Shown here: in pieces, positions 60,257 to 64,000 of the stretch | Numbering within the stretch: position 1 is the stretch's first letter | Layout: the number at the start of each line of letters is the position of its first letter | Assembly (NCBI GenBank): GCA_021463865.1 | Contig: JAJTXY010000020.1 | Span: 1-64,000 of the forward strand | From: Anaerolineae bacterium | GTDB taxonomy: Bacteria; Chloroflexota; Anaerolineae; Aggregatilineales; J027 | Length of the DNA stretch: 64,000 bases | Reading direction: 5' to 3' | Notes under the pieces: model-generated | Told to the model about the DNA's origin: nothing | The model's database searches: none | The model's input: the letters and a program-made list of their open reading frames with translations, nothing else | Translations under genes and position numbers: made by a program

Positions 60257-60439
60257 ATGAAACTTATCGTCTCCCCAACTAAGGGCCAGAAGTACCGAGT
60301 CGTTTTATATGATGACGGCTTAGGCTTGATTATGAGGGGTTACAGTGTTGCACATGATAAAGCACTGGATATTGCTGCCAGAATTAAAAAGGGGCTAGGC
60401 GAAGCCGAAATTATTGACCAATCACAGGAAGAGAAATGA
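60257..60439 (+). CDS. Small unknown protein (60 aa)
   Basis: AAAGGA precedes ATG 60257 (spacing about 5 nt); the frame is also open further upstream. The product is basic at the start and has KYRVVLYDDGLGLIMRGYSVAHDKAL, with no recognised family. It is preceded by a clear promoter. Confidence 0.5.
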   Translation: MKLIVSPTKGQKYRVVLYDDGLGLIMRGYSVAHDKALDIAARIKKGLGEAEIIDQSQEEK

Positions 60440-60474
60440 GGATAAGCAAATTCGGCGAATATGTTTTTTGTTTG

Positions 60475-60801
60475 TTATGACTCACCACTCGCCTCTTCAA
60501 CCGCTTTGAGGGTTGTAGCGGGTTTGCGTCCGAGTTCTACCCCTTCGGCTATGACAGAGAAGCGCCCATTTTCAGCCACTTCAATCCGGCCTTCCACCAG
60601 CACTTGACGCCCTTTAGTGAGATGGGGTGTCAGATTTTCGGCAAGTTTGCCAAAAAGGGTGACTGGAAAGAAAGTGGCACGCCTTTGGGCGTCACTGACT
60701 GCAACACGAATATGGGCATATTTTACTCCACCCTCTTTAGCCGATTTTAGTTCGGCGTCGGCTGCAAGATTGCCCATGATGATGAGTTTTTGGTAGGTCA
60801 T
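60475..60801 (-). CDS. ssb: Single-stranded DNA-binding protein (short)
   Basis: 108 residues: an OB fold with KLIIMGNLAADAELK, KYAHIRVAVSDAQ, FFPVTLFGKLAENLTPHLTKGRQVLVEGRIEV. The acidic C-terminal tip used to recruit partners in most SSBs is short and ends GES without a DDDIPF-like tip. Such truncated forms are common on mobile elements. It supports replication or conjugation of the element. The start ATG is at 60801. Confidence 0.82.
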   Translation of the reverse strand: MTYQKLIIMGNLAADAELKSAKEGGVKYAHIRVAVSDAQRRATFFPVTLFGKLAENLTPHLTKGRQVLVEGRIEVAENGRFSVIAEGVELGRKPATTLKAVEEASGES

Positions 60802-60849
60802 CGAAAACCACTATAGCACAAGTAATCAGTGGATAAGCGCCACCGTTGG

Positions 60850-60896
60850 GGTTGAAAACCCTCTCCCTGAATCCTTTCAGAAAAGAGGGTTTAACC
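60850..60896 (-). terminator. Inverted repeat between ssb and the WD40 gene
   Basis: AACCCTCT (about 60857-60866) and AGAGGGTTT (about 60884-60893) form an 8-9 bp stem with an inner CTGA/TCAG stem. It lies between convergent-direction neighbours and likely terminates the WD40 transcript on the minus strand. Confidence 0.5.
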
Positions 60897-60904
60897 TTGT
60901 CTAG

Positions 60905-62965
60905 CTAACGCCAAGTTGTTGGGATCACATACATACCAAATGGTTGTGGAAAGGTTGTTGAACCTGAAATCGGCTGATTCCATTCGAGATGATCCCGCCA
61001 ATAGAGGTTCCCGTCGGCGTAAAAATAGCCGAAAGTATCTATCCCATCATAATTCCAATCGCCTGCAACTAGGTTGCCGTATAAACTAGGATACTGACCG
61101 TTATATGGATTGCCAAAGTATTGTGCCTGATTAAACTCGGCATTCTGACCGGGAGCAACGTTTGTGAAGGCAATATACTCGCTGCGACGTGCTGCAATCG
61201 TATCTATGCCGTCAGCATTCCAGTCCCCACTGGCAAATTGATAATCACCCGTATAGGTAGGATTAGGCAATATGGCACTCAACCACTGAAATGACAGAGC
61301 GGGACTCGTACCTCCCGTCAAATTGCATGTGTAGCCCAACATGAAAACAATGGTGTCTGGGGGAAACAAAATGCTATCTATCACACCCAAGCAATCATGA
61401 CCTATATTCAGGTCGAAGCGTCCCACAACGGGATATTCGTTAGCTTGGACATTAATCTGTGTCCAGTCTGTTGCCGTCGCACTTGGAGTATTGGTGTACC
61501 AATAGGTGCCATTATTGAATACCGCCGGAGTATCTACGCCATCGCCATTCCAATCACCCATGAACCATTGTCCTGTGTGTGTTCCTCCAACCCAATAGTG
61601 AATATAACCCAAATCGGGTGGACGTGGTGGGAAACTGAAAGTAGTGAATAGACGTGCTTGGGTATCCATCATATTGAAAACCGCAATCTTATCTGGGCCA
61701 CAGTTGTCGGCTCGCACATAGACTTGCGTGGAATATGGAGAAAACTCATTATCGCTTTGGCGGTAAGCTCGAACTCTATACTGGGTATTCTTATTGCAGA
61801 CCAAGCCAACATGGGTATAGCTGGTCTGATTTGCAGGGACGGTTGTGATTTCTGTCCAACTGCCATTTAGATACCACTCTATATGGAACGCGGTTTCTGT
61901 ATCAAAATTGTCTTGCCAAGTAAGTCGAACTTTATCTAAGGGAATGGGAACAGCCGTGAGATTTGAAGGAGCAATCACTGGGAGCACCTCTGAAGTTACT
62001 ATTGACCCATTACTTCCCGGATAAGTCACACTTTTTCCATCTGGGTTTATAGCAATATCAGCTTGACCGCCGTTACTCTCAAGAGAGATAAACTGAGATG
62101 CGTCTCGCTCTCGATCCCAGATAACGACAGCCTTTTCCCACGTACTTGTCGCCAAGATTTGATCACTTATTTCAACATCATAAATATAAAAGCTGCTCAT
62201 ATCGTTATATGTAGAGGTCTGATCTGCCAAAAAGTCCCAGAAGATGATATCTCCAACATCTGGAATTACAAGTGTAGTATTGTTCTCCCAGTTGATATCC
62301 AAAACCTCATCGCGGATCTCCAAAGCTGCAACGTGTAACTTAGATGGGAAATTCCAAACATGTATCGTTGCGTCAGTTCCACCACTGGCTATCTTTGTTC
62401 CATCTGGACTCCACTTAAGTACATCTACCTCATCCTCATGAGCCGATGCGATGGAGTCTATTTGTCGCCAGTCCTCAGTGCTCCAAAAGAGTATCTCATC
62501 AAATGCACCTGTAGCTAAAACACGGATATTAGGATTGGGATTCCAACTCAAAGGAGCCTTTCTTGTCCCGCCCGTAGTGATGACTTGGCTATTTGTGTCT
62601 ATAATTGTTAAGCTTGGTATTTGCAAGATCAATACGTGTCCATATGGACCTTGATTTGCAGCTAACATCGTACTATCGGGACTCCAAGCCAAACCATCGA
62701 TTGCAACGGTTTCGAGACTATTTACTTCCTGTCCAGTAACGTCATATAATCTTATCCCATCAGTTCGGCCCACAGCGAGTAATTCTCCAGATGGACTCCA
62801 AGCAATTGCAAGCACTACCTGTGGTCTTTGACCAAAGTGTCCCTCATATGTTGAGGTACTTCCTATTTCTTTGGAAAACACAGGTTCAGCATTTAATGCC
62901 ATCAAATGAACCATTAAGCTGATAACCAAAATCTGAAGAAGTTGACGTTTTGTCAAGCTGCACAT
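60905..62965 (-). CDS. Secreted WD40/FN3/FG-GAP protein
   Basis: 686 residues from ATG 62965 (AGGAGA in front). A signal peptide (QLLQILVISLMVHLMALNAEP) leads to seven WD40-like blades (SPSGELLAVGRTDG, WSPDGTKIASGGTDATIHVW), a fibronectin type III domain (APSNLTAVPIPLDKVRLTWQDN) and three FG-GAP/VCBS-like calcium-loop repeats (GDWNGDGVDTPAVF, GDWNADGIDTIAA, GDWNYDGIDTFGYF). It is an exported multidomain binding protein of unknown target. Confidence 0.78.
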   Translation of the reverse strand: MCSLTKRQLLQILVISLMVHLMALNAEPVFSKEIGSTSTYEGHFGQRPQVVLAIAWSPSGELLAVGRTDGIRLYDVTGQEVNSLETVAIDGLAWSPDSTMLAANQGPYGHVLILQIPSLTIIDTNSQVITTGGTRKAPLSWNPNPNIRVLATGAFDEILFWSTEDWRQIDSIASAHEDEVDVLKWSPDGTKIASGGTDATIHVWNFPSKLHVAALEIRDEVLDINWENNTTLVIPDVGDIIFWDFLADQTSTYNDMSSFYIYDVEISDQILATSTWEKAVVIWDRERDASQFISLESNGGQADIAINPDGKSVTYPGSNGSIVTSEVLPVIAPSNLTAVPIPLDKVRLTWQDNFDTETAFHIEWYLNGSWTEITTVPANQTSYTHVGLVCNKNTQYRVRAYRQSDNEFSPYSTQVYVRADNCGPDKIAVFNMMDTQARLFTTFSFPPRPPDLGYIHYWVGGTHTGQWFMGDWNGDGVDTPAVFNNGTYWYTNTPSATATDWTQINVQANEYPVVGRFDLNIGHDCLGVIDSILFPPDTIVFMLGYTCNLTGGTSPALSFQWLSAILPNPTYTGDYQFASGDWNADGIDTIAARRSEYIAFTNVAPGQNAEFNQAQYFGNPYNGQYPSLYGNLVAGDWNYDGIDTFGYFYADGNLYWRDHLEWNQPISGSTTFPQPFGMYVIPTTWR

Positions 62966-62994
62966 TTTCCATCTCCTCAATTAATCGACGTTTG

Positions 62995-64000
62995 CTAATT
63001 CTGGGTTTGCCATTTGGTTTCTGTGTATAAGCTTGTTGGGGAAATCTCAACACTCTCGGGCAAAGTGTAGAACCACCAGTTATGACGACCTAGAGCTTGA
63101 AATGGAACTTCTTCTTCTACAACAGTAAAGGTTGACTGATTATCAACAGCGAAATTGCCGTTATAGTTGATGGCGAGTTTTGTCTGAATATCAGCGTATT
63201 GTTGATATCCTAGTCCCCATGTTGTTTGTTGGTAAAAACCTAGCTGGAAATACCGGGTACAATAAAAAGGACGTGGCGTGGGTAGTTGTGTTCGTCGACC
63301 ATAATAGCGCTCTCCCGGAAAGTCCACAACGTATGGCACAATATGGTCATTGAGATCAAGAGCTGCGTCATACGTAGGGGCAATCTCATCTAACGAGAAC
63401 TCATAATTAATGTCAACTGTTGCCAACGGATGGCTCTCAAGATATGTTTGATCTATGGGCAGGAGGCGATTATCGCGTATACGAGGTAAATCCATGACTT
63501 CCGCACAAGTTCTAACGGGTCCCCAACCAACTACCATATAGCCATGATATGCCCCCTCAGCAGGTTTGTTTTGGTATTCTAACCGTGAGTCCGTCCACAT
63601 ATAGTCACCTTCCTTAATATATTGAAGGTTCGCCAAAGATTCCGCTTGTGTCAGATAATCATGCAGCCCCGCTTGGTCGATAAGTCGGATACCGCCTGAC
63701 TCTAGGTCTACGAAAGGCTCCAAGTTCTGCCAATAAATGAATTCAATACAGTCAAGTGGATTGACTGATGTGAGACAATCATCACTTGGCGGAAACTGGC
63801 TGGGAAACTCTGTGCTTTCGGAAATAATGTTAGTTCCAATAACATTATTCGCGGTAGAAAATGCGTCGGGGTGTGGCGCAGATGCATCAGTAAAGTAAGA
63901 AATTAGCGGTTGATGAAGCCCCCACACATTACTGTAAGATAATCCGCATACAGCCCAACCAGCGGTTGTGTTGTTGTTCAACGAACAGGTTTGACTACTG
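62995..64000 (-). CDS. Partial secreted or surface protein, peptidase-like
   Basis: The gene enters from the right edge; codons upstream of a TTG at 63981 remain open to the end. The visible 330 residues carry WAVCGLSYSNVWG near the start and GAYHGYMVVGWGP later, a Cys followed by a His in positions seen in papain-like or NlpC/P60/CHAP peptidases. DYMWTDSRLE precedes it. The Cys is not at a classical spot, so the assignment is tentative. It is downstream of nothing else visible. Confidence 0.45.
   Translation of the reverse strand, partial: SSQTCSLNNNTTAGWAVCGLSYSNVWGLHQPLISYFTDASAPHPDAFSTANNVIGTNIISESTEFPSQFPPSDDCLTSVNPLDCIEFIYWQNLEPFVDLESGGIRLIDQAGLHDYLTQAESLANLQYIKEGDYMWTDSRLEYQNKPAEGAYHGYMVVGWGPVRTCAEVMDLPRIRDNRLLPIDQTYLESHPLATVDINYEFSLDEIAPTYDAALDLNDHIVPYVVDFPGERYYGRRTQLPTPRPFYCTRYFQLGFYQQTTWGLGYQQYADIQTKLAINYNGNFAVDNQSTFTVVEEEVPFQALGRHNWWFYTLPESVEISPTSLYTETKWQTQN

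Noticed and set aside
1-64000. CRISPR array, rRNA genes or canonical insertion sequences
   Set aside because: No regularly spaced direct repeats, no rRNA signatures and no DDE transposase genes were seen anywhere in the window.

Overview
The window looks like a chromosomal segment of a Chloroflexota bacterium (probably Anaerolineae-like). This is an inference from gene style: a very large PBP1A with a cytoplasmic SHOCT-like arm, tandem dolichol-mannosyltransferase-type membrane proteins, and XRE-HTH genes coupled to membrane-anchored propellers. No rRNA or marker gene confirms it. The gene content falls into three blocks: a siphovirus-type prophage (at least 2.8-33.8 kb, perhaps from before position 1), a host block (34.1-52.2 kb), and a second integrated element (52.2 kb to beyond the right edge) whose large serine recombinase sits inside a broken aminotransferase gene.

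Left edge, 1-3 kb: small unknown ORFs, two tRNA-like cloverleaves with abnormal anticodon loops, a leftward set (HTH protein, unknown protein, Cys-rich zinc-ribbon protein), and a promoter-to-terminator interval without an ORF that folds into three hairpins and looks like a small RNA gene.

Prophage structural region, 3-29 kb: a tightly packed rightward operon. The order is early small genes, terminase small and large subunits, portal, MuF-like minor head protein, methyltransferase, glycosyltransferase, a 2H-phosphoesterase/prohead-protease/scaffold fusion, decoration protein, major capsid protein, a second glycosyltransferase, head-tail connectors, tail tube, tail chaperones with a likely programmed frameshift, tape measure, distal tail and hub proteins, two paralogous tip/fibre proteins, a holin-like membrane protein and a secreted sortase-like protein. 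Many genes overlap by ATGA.

Prophage control end, 29-34 kb: leftward accessory genes (one has an in-frame TGA in front of an Excalibur domain), a tyrosine integrase, and a divergent early control region with two 20-bp palindromic operators and an XRE-type regulator. A promoter/terminator locus at about 33.74-33.84 kb shares sequence with the small-RNA locus at 2.8 kb. The shared sequence is either the prophage attachment core or a duplicated RNA gene.

Host block, 34-52 kb: DUF554 membrane protein, PBP1A, metallo-beta-lactamase-fold hydrolase, MaoC dehydratase, CheY-like regulator, aldehyde dehydrogenase, DUF2071 protein, HicAB toxin-antitoxin, three membrane glycosyltransferase-type proteins, two HEAT/TPR proteins and a BON-like protein. 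A class V aminotransferase follows, cut at its 5' side.

Second element, 52.2-64 kb: large serine recombinase, SpoU methyltransferase, XRE regulator plus membrane beta-propeller, secreted SH3 protein, AT-rich membrane protein, small serine resolvase, SSB, and secreted WD40/FN3/FG-GAP and peptidase-like proteins. Its right end is not in the window.
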